Below are positions 26,037 through 37,600 of a stretch of DNA of 64,000 bases, piece by piece. The notes under the pieces are model-generated. The model was not told the origin of the DNA and made no database searches. It was given only the letters and a program-made list of their open reading frames with translations. Positions within the stretch are counted from its first letter, which is position 1; each line of letters opens with the position of its first letter. Source of the stretch: Gyrodactylus bullatarudis (lineage: Eukaryota > Platyhelminthes > Monogenea > Gyrodactylidea > Gyrodactylidae); assembly GCA_012064415.1 (NCBI GenBank), contig SSNU01000031.1:150467-214466 (forward strand), in the 5' to 3' direction. The translations under genes and the position numbers were made by a program.

Positions 26037-26453
26037 TCACATAGGCCAGGGTAATTGAAGGTTATAAGAGTAGTTTTTTTGAACACACAGATTTGGCTTA
26101 AAGTGATTGATGAAGAATTTCTCCTTCACCCACAAATCCGTACTGTCATCACCCGCATTTTTATACAAAATTGAGAAATTGGAAATTGAAGCTTCATGAT
26201 TCTCCTGTTTGATGTGTCTGGTCACAGCTGTATCCTTCTTGAGGTGATCATTTGATCTTGTTGATAATTTCCTAATTGTACGACCTATATAAGAAGCTCC
26301 ACAGTCACATTGGAATTTGTAAATTAAAAGAGTCTTTTCTTCAGGTTTTAGTAAATCCTTATGAATCAAACTGAATAATCTTTGAGTTTTAAATACAATT
26401 TTCAATTGTATATTATCATAATGTTGATCGATAAGATTAACCAGTCGTCTCAA
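26037..26453 (-). mobile_element. Penelope-like element, family 3, GIY-YIG endonuclease fragment
   Basis: A 138-codon frame encodes the C-terminal GIY-YIG nuclease of a Penelope-like retroelement: YKFQCDCGASYIGRTIRKL, RSNDH about 20 residues later, and the glutamate in KEKFFINHFKP. These elements join reverse transcriptase to this nuclease, which nicks the target. The frame opens inside the linker, so the reverse transcriptase is missing. Unlike the family 1 and 2 ends, it stops soon after the nuclease with no basic/PIP-like tail. It lies between repeat relics with no intact partner. Confidence 0.82.
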
Positions 26454-27895
26454 AATTTTTTTGATTCAGTGATAGTGCAATTTAGAAAACTAAACTAACA
26501 CATATCAAATTTCTACATAAATTCTGCTTAGAAATTTACTCGTGTATTTTCATCTAATAGCTCATATGGAAATACATTATATTTCTCAGTTGGATTCTCT
26601 AAAACGCTTATACTTCCTAAAGAAATTAAAGTATTTTTGAGAATAAATTGGAAAATTATCTTCTTTACTTCAGACCAAGGTTTTCTGTGTTAAAGATAAT
26701 GTAAAAATAGATCTTTACTCTAATTTATCTAGGGTTAAAATATTAATTTTTACTAAAATAAAAATATTATCAAAGCTTGACTATAACGTTGTTCGCTTGC
26801 TACCTGACTATGTTGTCTTCTGGCTTGTATTGGTGTATATGTAGAAAAAGAAAGGGGAGATAAAGGTGTAGTATTTCTTAAAGAATAAGGATTATAAAAA
26901 TTATAGTAATCAGAATTATTAGAGTAATAACTCTGATAATATAATTCATCACTTGAAAGAAAATTAAAATTAAGATTAGAATAAAAAACATTTAGATTAC
27001 CCTGATAAAAATAGTTTGGACTCCCACAATATTTTTATCTTCTGGCGTGAGATTTTTCATAAAAACTTAAGATACTTAAAACCTTGTGTGTCCAATCAAA
27101 ACATTAAACCAATCAGATTTCTCTTCAACTTTAATCAATCAATTCTAAACAAAGCTTAAAAATCTTTTGGTCAAATATCACCATTATTCTATGTTGCTCC
27201 TCTTTAACCTAATTTAAATAATACTCAATCTCTTATTATTGAATGTATTCAATATAACTTTTTCAATATTTATATCCTAGCATAAATTCTTATAATGAAT
27301 CACTATTGATGAAATAATATCTGATCCTAACCCACTTTGGTTTATAATTGTCTATTTTTTTAAAAATAATTTGAGAAACCTATTGTATAATTTCAATAGG
27401 CTTTTGTCTTTGTTTAAACCTTTAAGTCCTACTGTGCCTTTAAAGACACATACCACATAAGCAACTCATTATTGTTCATCTAAGACTCAGAAAATACTTC
27501 GATAGGAATTTTATCAATCTTCTGGAATACGCAAAAATCTTGGCCGAATCATTTGTCAAACTCGTGCTATTTTAATTCAAAAAAAGTTGATTTTTTCCAG
27601 AAAAATTTTTTTTTTAACGTTTTTTTGAAAACCTATTTTCTAAGGTCTTAAGTAAAAAGTAAGATAACTTATAATCATACCCGTAAAATTCAAATTCGCC
27701 TGAACTCTATCTGCTACAGATTCAAAGATAGCCTATTTTTTATCAAAAAATGACCAAAAATTTGATCGATAACTCCTGAACTAAAAAATAATTGCGTTGA
27801 AACGACTGTAAATTCTTAATCAGCGTATTCCCAAACCAGAAGATCGAATGCGAGTCTTAAAAAAAATTTCTGGGACTTTAAGGGTTAATATTCTC

Positions 27896-28013
27896 TTTAC
27901 TAACAAAGAAGTATGTCTTATTTGAATGTTTGAACCTTACTGATCTTAATTCAGTTGTGATTCATATTAGATCTAAAATTGATTACTCAAATTCTCTTCT
28001 TTATTTAGTTTTC
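27896..28013 (+). pseudogene. LINE C-terminal relic
   Basis: A short frame ends HIRSKIDYSNSLLYLVF, nearly the same as the end of the LINE at 21914-23112 (HIRSKIDYSKSLLYPDLH). Just before it, aagggttaa (27880-27888) resembles a piggyBac-type MITE end. Sequence 28014-30365 shows nothing else identifiable apart from a small hairpin at 28469-28489. Confidence 0.5.
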
Positions 28014-30365
28014 TGATTAACTTTTCAATCAAACTTTTCACCTTCATTAACCTTATCTTTTTGATCGAATATTTATTTGAAAATATCATGGAATTTCAGT
28101 ATCTGACTTTTCGACTGCTCCTAACTTAAGTAGAGGAAATAGTGAAGTTTGACTATTTATGAGCTAACACTACAGATTTCCCAATGACGAGATCGATCTG
28201 TTATTTTAACTATTCAAAAAACTTATTTTGTTATAATTTATTTATAATAATGATTTTCTTTTGAATTTAATAAATGTATAATTTCAAAGAAAAAAAAAGA
28301 TTAACTTGTTCATTTAAAAGAACATAATTCAACAAATTTTCTCAGATTTATATTTTTTAATTCATTTAGATTATTTTATTATACATACCAAATAAAAATA
28401 TGAAAAATATTTACGATACAAAATAAGTTTTATTCATCTCAATTCAATAGAAATGTAATTTTTGTCTCCGATGATTCGTAGAGAATCATCAAAACATTAG
28501 ACAATCAACAGATGTCAGGTAAAAAAGACAGAGTTTAATGATGCCTAACTGAAAAAATGTCTGCTCTATCCAGTCTTGTACAGGGAATGAAAACAAAACA
28601 TTTTGTTACCATGTCATTAGTACTACTTTATTGAGGACGGACGTGGCCTAAAACAAATGTCACTCTATTATTGATATACAAAAAGGCTACGCTCAATTTA
28701 CTTGGTGAAAAGTTTCAAATTTTCAGTTTTAACATGTTGAATGAAATTGAATGCCCCAAGGGATCATTTATAATTAAAATAGCTCTACTAAGAAAGAATT
28801 AACAGTTATGAAAAAATTTGCGAATTAATCAAATTATAGTGGAGAAATATTATTCAATTTTATTCAAGAGTGTATTGGTTTGAATCTAGAGATTTTTTTG
28901 ATTTTGAAAATAGTGAAATCCTAAAAGTTGCTTGGGTAAATGAAGGAATTTCACAGTAAATTTAAGTTCATAAGAAAGAGAATCTTTTACAGGTTGATTG
29001 TAGCAAAAAGCAATAGTCAGAAACCAAACCTCTTCAGGTTAATGTTAGTTATAGGTACGACGGTTATAATTATGGATGGGGGTCGTCCTTGCTAAAGGCC
29101 CTAAGCGGAGGACTCCTCTAATTTGAAAAAGTAAATGATGTTATGAAGCGCGGGAAAATTCTGATTTACTTTTTTCACCGAAAATTCAAAAAAATTTATG
29201 AAACTCTTTTTCATTTTTCTAAACTAAGACTTGGTGTCAAAAAACTTGGGCCAAGTGATAAATATTTGATGCATAGTTATACGTAGAACGCGTAAATTTG
29301 TTAGGCCAAATGATAATATATCAACCATTTATCATATATAACTTTTGATGATTTTACAATCTTTTAATAACACTATAGTTCAAATATGAATAGGGTTAAT
29401 GTTCTGAAACGCTTAAAATATTAATGAAATGTATCAATACAATAGCCAAGTTCTCCCTCGTGAGTAGAAAGGACGTACACTTGTCTCTATATATAGATAT
29501 ATAAATTGCTGATAAAATTAATGTAATTGAAATTTATTGATTCTAGTAAGTCATCATTCAAAATTATTACTACTATAGAGTTTAGTATATACGTGGATGA
29601 TTTGGTGGGAGGGAATTAGGATCTGTCTTTTTTACTATATATATAAAGTATAGTTTCAATTTAATGGTACAGTTCTTCAATGTCAACAAAATAAATTTTT
29701 GATCAGTGATATGTATTTCAATATCCTTTTTTACTATGGCTATGCTGTCTGACATAGAGAAGAAAAAAGAGGCGATGCCTGATTATGTAAGAGATAAGCG
29801 CTGTATTTCAGGCATACTCAATAATAAATTTATATGTTTGAAGCTATGCAAATATGGAGAATATTTCTCATTAAATTGATGAAGGAAGCATAATAAAATT
29901 TTTTTACCGCATAAAAATTATTGTCTTTGATTGACAAAAGATTTATTAGTTTTGCCGGTTGGAGCAAATATTTCTTTCTTTTTGGAAAAAAATACTGTTT
30001 ATATCATTGATTACAATGTTTTTCAGGAGATGACTTTTAATTGGTTATGGACTTGCGGTAAACCCTTCAAGGTTAATCATTGAATTATTTATTGAGTATT
30101 TGGAAACTTCCAACTTTTGGTGAAACCAAGGATTTGGATTCTTTTCTAACTTTTATTTACATTTCAAGATGGAAATGCGTAAAAAGACTTTTTGTAGGAC
30201 TAAATATTCAGTAAATATTTTTTTCGAATTTTACATCTTAACTGAGCGATGGGATTCTTTGCTAACAAATTTAGAGATTCTTATTTAAAGCATTGGTAAA
30301 AATTGTATCGTAAAATCTGCTATAAAATATTTTAATAGTTTTTGCATGGAAAAATTTTAATTATA

Positions 30366-32252
30366 CAGTTGTGCCCCAGTTTTGGTGTATAAGAAATCGC
30401 ACACACCAATTTTCCTATGAAAAATAGATTTTTCTCATCATAGATCTACCTAAAAGTAGAACAAGTTTTTTGAAAGATAATTTTTTGGCCGAAATTTCAC
30501 AATTTTTTAGTTTTTTGTCTCAATTTATATACCTTTTGCAGGTCATTTTGAGAGAAAGTGTTGAACAAACTGCTAGATAATTGTTTTCATTTTACAAGTC
30601 GTTAAAAGGGGGGTCTATTTATATGTCTCAACGTAAAATTTTAAGGTCAAACGTTAAACTCACTCTGATTGGTTAGAGCTTTCAAACTAATTTTTTCAAA
30701 CTTTCTAAGTACATTTTGTCTACTACGCTAGGGAAAGATCGCTAAACATGATCAGAATGTGAGAAAAAAAGCTTTGGATTTGTATAGGAACGGCGGGAAC
30801 TGGAGGGAATATGCTAAGATGTCTGATGTTCCTTATTCCACAGCTTACCGTTGGGTTCGAAATGAAAATGATTTACCTCTACAAAGAGGAGGTGTAAATA
30901 ATTTAAAGAAGACTCAAGTTAAGGTTCAGAGTCTTATTGAATTTATCGAAGAAAATCCAGCAGCAACACTTAAAGAGTGCTGTCTTCACCAGGAACGAAA
31001 TTTTAATGAGTCACTGTCAATTTCAAGTGTAAGAAATTGGCTAAATGGAGAATTCTTCACATTAAAAAAGATGCAACATATCCCTATGAATATTAACACT
31101 GAAGATAATAAACAGAAAAGATTCGAATATTTGGAAATATTATTCGAACACAGAGCTGAAGGGAGAATAATCCTTTATCAAGACGAAACAAACTTTAATT
31201 TATACTGTTCAAGATCTGAGGGAAGATCAAGAATTGGGGAGAAATGTAACGTGGTTAACACAAACTCTAAAGATCAGAATCTCCATTGTATAGGAGTAAT
31301 TTCAAATCAAAGGTTAATTGACTTCAAAATTAAAAGAGGAAGCTTGAAAAAAGACGGTTTCAAAGATTATCTCATTTATTTGAAGGAAAAATGTCAGAAT
31401 GATGGTCTTTTTCCCTGTACTCTCGTAATTGCTAGCTCCTTATTCCTACCTAATAAATTCAATTGAAAAGGTTTGGAGCTCATTTAAAAGCCAAGTAAAA
31501 AGCTATTTGAATGAGAGAAGACAAGATATTATCGATTATTCAAGAACTGAAGGTGATCCTCCAAAATGTGAATATAACATGAGAATTTTAGAAATTGGGG
31601 CTGAACGAGCTATAAGACAGTTATCTCCAGCTACAATTTCTCAATCTGCCATGTTGAAAAATATTTTCCTATTATAATGAATAAACAAGATTTAATCGAA
31701 TAAATAATGTTCTCAAATTGACATATAAACTTTCTTTTTGATTTGAGTTTATTTTTTAGTCACAGTCCTGTTAATTAATCCGTTATACCATTAATTATAT
31801 ATCAGAATGGACTGTTGTACATATACTTATATGTAATTACACTACATTTATACTCCATTTTGTATATCTTTATAATGAAAACAACTATCTTGCAGTTTGT
31901 TCAACACTTTCTCTCAAAATGACCTTCTCTTGATTCGTACCACTAAACCCTATTGAATTCGTCCGCTGAGCATGAAAAATCTTGAAAATAAACTTTGATA
32001 AAAAGGCAATGTGTCACATTTAATAGGTAAAAGTTCAATAATTATTATAATTTTAGTATATAGTTATGGGTTTTAATTTAGTTTCGAACATTTTCTATGG
32101 TAGCTTCATTAATTAATTAAATATTCATGTCTAATTAAAAGTCAATGACGAATTCTTTCAAAAGTCGTTTCAGTGTCTTGATATGAAAAACTATTTTTCA
32201 TAGGAAAAATGGAGTGTCCGATTTCTCATACACCAAAACTGGGGCACAACTG
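30366..32252 (+). mobile_element. Tc1/mariner element with TIRs, complete ends
   Basis: A 1887-bp element is flanked by TA on both sides (30364-30365 and 32253-32254). The terminal inverted repeats of about 62 bp begin CAGTTGTGCCCCAG and differ at only a few positions. A second pair of inverted repeats, containing TTTTGAGAGAAAGTG, lies inside at about 30540-30577 and 31893-31929. The transposase (30732-31677) is on the plus strand and broken, so this copy cannot move itself. A TA target and CAGT ends are standard for the superfamily. Confidence 0.9.
30732..31677 (+). pseudogene. Tc1/mariner transposase with internal deletion
   Basis: DDE transposase. An N-terminal helix-turn-helix (RKKALDLYRNGGNWREYAKM, then YSTAYRWV) is followed by a linker and the first catalytic Asp in LYQDETNFNLY. 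The frame runs to 31464, then shifts. The second frame, opening at 31429, continues with LAPYSYLINSIEKVW, where the Glu is the third catalytic position. In related proteins TLVIDNAP..H lies between these parts. Here the strand after TLVI joins directly to the LAPYS block, so the second catalytic Asp is gone. No good in-frame ATG starts the N-terminus. Confidence 0.85.
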
Positions 32253-32265
32253 TATCTACATTACT

Positions 32266-32645
32266 ATAGCTAGTTGACATGATGATGATGAGAAATTCAC
32301 TGTTTTTACAAAATAACTCAATATCTTTCTCCAGATAAACTAAAGTCAGGGAGAGTCACTTAATGAAATGAGCCCATAAGAATGTCGGAATGAAAAAATC
32401 TAACCCTTCGAGATAATTCAAAACTTCAGATGATTCGAATTCCCACAATAAAAACGAATTTTTCTCAACTTCGTTTGCCAAATTAAAATCTTTGTCCACT
32501 GTTGATCTATTTTGAGATCAAAAATTAAAAAAAGTGGAAATCCGATGCATCTTAGAAATTCAACAAAGGCCAAATTTTTGACTAGATTGAATATTTTTTA
32601 TTCTGACATTCCTATGTTCTCATTTAATTATGCATCTATAGAAAA
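32266..32645. repeat. Foldback MITE family A, diverged copy
   Basis: Starts tatagctagttgacatgatg, continues with tcactgtttttacaaaataa, and a rough reverse-complement arm follows (agtggaaatccgatgcat, then gactagattgaata). It lies directly beyond the Tc1/mariner right end. Confidence 0.55.
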
Positions 32646-32909
32646 ATTGTTTTCTTTCTGGCTGTTTTATATGGAGAAAGATGCGTTTTGTTAATAATGA
32701 ATTCTAATCTTCATATTAACTGGCTTGAGGTCTAGTCGAAATTCTTGACTCAAGAAGATGAAGGATAAATTTATTGATAAGAAATAATTATAAATGCATG
32801 CAAAAATAAGGTGGTCTAAGGCAAAAATGCAAATTCGTTTTTTTAACAAAAATCCCAATCCAGGAAATCTTTTTTCATTGAAAAGAGTCAAGTTTTGGTA
32901 ATCATTTGA

Positions 32910-34545
32910 TCAAATGAGAGCAGCATAAATCGACTCGATGATAGTTCGTTTGATCCAATCATTCTTATGAGAGACACAGTGAGCATGATTGGTAACATAA
33001 GCCATGGTGAGATTCATTTTTTTATCATAGAAAACCCAATGGCCCATAATATCTTCGTAGAAACCGATTAATTGAGTATTCTGGGAAATTTTAAAAATAT
33101 TATATATACTTGCAAGTAGTCACGTTATTTTAGTTAAATATACATTAGATTTTTTTTAGATCTTTACTTTTATCTACCTGTCCATTTGTACTAGCAAAAT
33201 GAGTATGAGTCTATATACTTAATTCTATCCATTCGAATATGTGGAGATTTAAATTTTCTTAGGTGAAATAAAAACTAATTTTTGTAGTTTAACTAGAATT
33301 AGGCCAAAAACTTACCAAAGGACTTTCTTCGATGAGTAATCCAGCTGAGTTATATTTTACGTAGCGATTTAAAACATAATCCCATTCAAGGGATCTATCC
33401 TCAGCTGTATCGGTTAGCCACTTCATAACGGTAGGATTTTTAGTAAAATTGTACTTTAATTCACTGAAAACCATATTGAACAATTTAGCAAGACTTTTTG
33501 CATTGCTAAACATGTTTATCGAGGTCAAAGGGACCTCCAGAGTATCTGGGTTGAAACTTTTTAGAAACTACAGAAAGAACTCGATTAAAAATTGGCTTAC
33601 GTTAAATTCTTTAAGGCTGATCATTGATTTACAACGAGGTGAATTATTTTGACTCAAAAGATAACAAAAAATATTATCGCAATCACAAGCAACGGGTTGT
33701 GACTTGTGAGCTTTAAGGTCAAATTTCATGACAGATGAAATTAATTGAGTCCAAGTGCAATGATAATTTCTTGCTAATCTGTAATAACTTGTTCTAGGTA
33801 AACCAGAAATTATATCGAGATTATTTTGCCAAATAAACTCTTGAGAAAAGTAAGAGGAAAGACTTCTTTTCTTCTCCGAGTCCACAGATCTAACTATGGC
33901 ATCGGCAATAAAACTCATTGTGTGAAAATGAAAATAACGATCTTTTCTTGGAGCCTCATTAGGAACAGCATTATAAAACTGCTTCATAAATTCATCAAAG
34001 TTTTCTTGATATTTTGATAAACTTGATTCTTGATCTAGATACGGGAAGCCGAGTAGATTATTCAGTAAATCAGAAATTGTGGCGTTTTTGTCAGAGTAAT
34101 CGGGAAGAAAAGAGAATATTTTTGAATTTTCATCAATTTTATATCTAGAATTTGATATAAAATTAGAGATTACTTATTGAATAAATCGGCAAAAGTAAAT
34201 ATGACTGAAAAAACTGATAGCGAATATATCTGAACAAGAGTAGAATCAACCCAAGGAAGAAGGTAGAGCTCATCTTGAAAACCACTCTTGATTTCAATGA
34301 CTTTCTCATTATTCTGATAGACAACTAGGTGTGAACCACGTTCATCTCGATTAGATATTAGATTTCTACAACGAATTATTAGATACACAACTTTACTTTA
34401 TTTCCCGAATGCTATCTTTAAATTTTGGATAGCTTTGAGCGTCCAAATTCAAAGGAATATACGTATATTTTGAATAAATCCATCTAAGAGCAATAGCTAA
34501 GACTGTCAAAAGAGTTATACATAAGATGATGCTCTTCCGATTCAT
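32910..34545 (-). CDS. Beta-lactamase-like (LACT/serine hydrolase fold) membrane-anchored protein, catalytic motifs lost
   Basis: Five exons join in frame to 435 residues: 34397-34545, 34174-34365, 33601-34144, 33316-33567 and 32910-33080. Three introns are only 31, 29 and 33 nt; the last is 235 nt. The N-terminus has a signal anchor (ILCITLLTVLAIAL). The rest aligns by eye along its length with class C beta-lactamase-like proteins of the animal LACT type (PWVDSTLVQIYS, AIVRSVD, SGLPRTSYYRLAR, MAYVTN). All three active-site motifs differ: SxxK reads SLSV, the YHAxT-type Tyr is Phe in FHFHTMSF, and GHGGAGG reads GHWVFYD. Splice sites and frame are intact, so a pseudoenzyme is more likely than a pseudogene. 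It diverges from the flippase gene. A tttatt at about 32770 supplies its AATAAA. Confidence 0.8.
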
Positions 34546-34691
34546 ATGAACTAATGATTAAAACATCGTAAAAGTTATAATTGGTACTTAAAATTTCTTT
34601 TATTTATTAGAGATAATTTATATATTTTTTGGAATAAATTTGAAGCAGTCATCGATATAAAATACCATGATGATTATCAGATAGATAGAAA
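34546..34691. promoter_or_regulatory. Shared divergent promoter region
   Basis: Only 146 bp separate the start codon of the minus-strand beta-lactamase-like gene from that of the plus-strand flippase. A TATA-like tataaaat lies at about 34656-34663, some 30 nt before the flippase ATG. This would put transcription initiation close to the ATG and give a very short leader. No clear TATA was seen for the other direction. Shared control is an inference from spacing. Confidence 0.45.
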
Positions 34692-37600
34692 ATGTCAACA
34701 TGGATAGATAAAATTAAGAGAAAACTTAATGTTGCAAAGATTAAACGAGAGAGTTTTCGTAAAATTCCAGTCGGCCCAATTTCAAAAGAAAATTATAAAG
34801 CTGATCCGTTCACATTGGAAGAAATCTATGGGAAAAATCTTTTCATTACCTCTAGATATGTATGGTACACATTCTTTTTCAAAAATATTTATGAGCAATT
34901 TCAAAGAGTTGCAAATTTCTACTTTCTCTGCCTCGCAATCATACAACTTTTCACGGACGCTCCAGTTTCTCCTATAATATCAATTTTACCGCTAGTTGTC
35001 GTGATAACTACAACCATGATTAAGCAAGGTTATGAAGATTACCAGCGACATGTAGCTGATAATGAACTTAACAATGCTAAAATTGAAATAATCAGTAAAA
35101 CAGGATCTCTCAAAACCATTAGATCTTGCGAAATTACTGTAGGCGACATTGTTTATTGTAAGAACAACCATCTTTTTCCATGTGACTTAGTTCTTCTTAC
35201 AAGCAGTGATGAATCTGGTAATTGTTACGTCACTACGGCAAACTTGGATGGCGAAACAAACCTAAAATATTTCAGAGGAATTATTTCGGATAGTGATATC
35301 GAAAGGCCTCAAGATATTGCTCATAATCTAACTGGGACTATTACCTGCGAGGAGCCAATTGCTGACTTGTATTCTTTCAATGGAAATATATCTTATAAAT
35401 TGGCAAAGAATAAAACTGGTCTTACAGTACCTTTATCGGCTGAAAATGTGCTGTTGAGGGGTGCGAGACTCAAAAATACCGATTATGTTTATGCAGTAGC
35501 CATTTATACAGGAAAAGATACGAAAATGTCTCTCAACTCTCAGGGTAAACGATTGAAAACGTCAAGGGTTGAATCCAAACTAAACATTGTACTCATCTTC
35601 ATTATTGTTTTCTTGGTAATGATATCTCTCCTGTTTAGCATTGCCAAATCAACAATAGACCTCTCGAATATTTGGTATTTGGGCCTACCTAATAAAAAGA
35701 CAGCTTGGCAATTTGTTCAGGATTTCCTTGGACATATCGTCCTGTTCAATTATATCATTCCAATCTCACTTTATGTTACAATTGAAATGGTTAAATTTGT
35801 CAGTGCAATCTTTTTCAATCGTGACATACAAATCTACGACCCGGAAATAAATGAGCCGGCCAAGGCAAACACTTCAGATATTCTTGAAGATATAGGCCAG
35901 GTGAGTGTTATCAGGTTAACTATTTGATTATTTTCATGCACTGTTTTTTTTACTTTTGTCTATTCAAAAAATGAAAATTAACTCTCTACAAGAAAGAAGA
36001 ACATTTAAAAATTTAAAGAGCTATGCAAAAAAGTAAACCAATAGATGCTGAATTTATATCCTTTAATTAACGAGGTTAATTATTGATTTTTTATTGTGTA
36101 ATGTTTCTTTGCAAATATTTAGACCAAATATGCAAAATTTACTTGCTTAGATCTAGGATTTGAGGACTGTTTATCAGAAAATTATACTTTTTAAATTTGC
36201 TTTTGGGGTTGTATTAAAAAATCTAATCAACACACATTCAGAAGCAACTCTCTGTTACTAGATTTTGAATAATCAACAAACTTTAAAATCGTAAACTCTT
36301 ATAAAATTTATTTTTATGAGTCATTTTAAATCAAATTCTAAACTTTGTATCTTATAACTCACTATCGGATTGAATTTTTAATCTTGGTGTCTTGAAATTT
36401 GAAAATTTTATTTGAAAGTTGTATATAAATTCATATGAAAATAATAGTTTCTGATTATCAGGGATAAAAGTATTGAGGCTATTTTTCTTAGCCAGATTAA
36501 ATGAATAGAGGCCATCCAAAGGCATTCAGTATCAAAGCAAGATTGTATTTGCTCTAGATTCCCAAAATTAGAACAGCTCTATACTATAGAGTCTACAGTC
36601 AAGTGTAGATAGGATGATCATAGGATCTTTCTCTATTTGTCTGTTATGCAATTCTAGGAAAAATATTTAAGAAATTTACAACTTCTAGTATTCATAGTAA
36701 GAAAAACATATTTCATTGAAATATTCTAAAAACAAATTTGGTTAGAAATTTTCTTTCCATACTGACTGTTTTTATAGAATAAAAGAGAAAAAAATATGTG
36801 TGAATGTACTTGAGAATAAATCAATGAATTTGTTTTTATACAAAATGTTAAAATGATATGAGTTTGGTCCTTAATCTCTCTTAATTCACAAAATGTAATA
36901 CAGCAATGTAGCCAGTATGAATTCAATTGAAAAGCCAAAAGCAAACTTTGTTAAGAGAATTCTTAATAATGATAAAAAATTTTCTAATTTATTTTCATTG
37001 TGTGAGAATTTATTTTCAACTTCGTATTTAGTTTATTTTATTTAAATTTTTTAAAATAAAAATAGATAAACAGTAGTCTTGATTTTGGAGCCATATAACT
37101 ACTGATTCTGTTTGATTTGATAGCAGCACTAAGAAAAATTATAATTTTCAGGTTCAAATAATTTGTATAGTTCTTCAAGCCTTTATGCCTTAATCTTTAT
37201 TAGTATGGTCAGTTTTAATTTAAAAAGTCTATTTGTCAATATCTTAATACACATGTAAATTCAATTTTTCCTGAAAACGGATCATATATTGGACAAGTAC
37301 ATTCCTCAAGCCATAATTCTATTCTAATGAAACTGAAAATAGTTTTATAACTACTTTTCTGAATGACTTATCAATACTTTGTTGACCAGTTATGACAATT
37401 TAAAAATGACTTGTCATTTTCAGGGTCATTTTTAGGGCAATATCTTCTAAACTAAAGGTTGGTTTTTGAAAAAAATGGCATATTCGTTATCAGAATATTC
37501 TGAAGACCTACAAGAATTTCAATCTCAACGATGTATCTTGAAAAAAATTGATACCAACCCTGTGATTAACAAATCAATGGGTCAATAGACAAAAATGTGT

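Noticed and set aside
28469..28489. Hairpin GATGATTC-gtaga-GAATCATC
   Set aside because: Only 8 bp; expected often by chance in AT-rich DNA and without supporting context.
29040..29115. GC-richer patch with gtcgtcct/ggaggac that might be a tRNA
   Set aside because: No cloverleaf with anticodon and T-arm could be drawn; only a weak hairpin.
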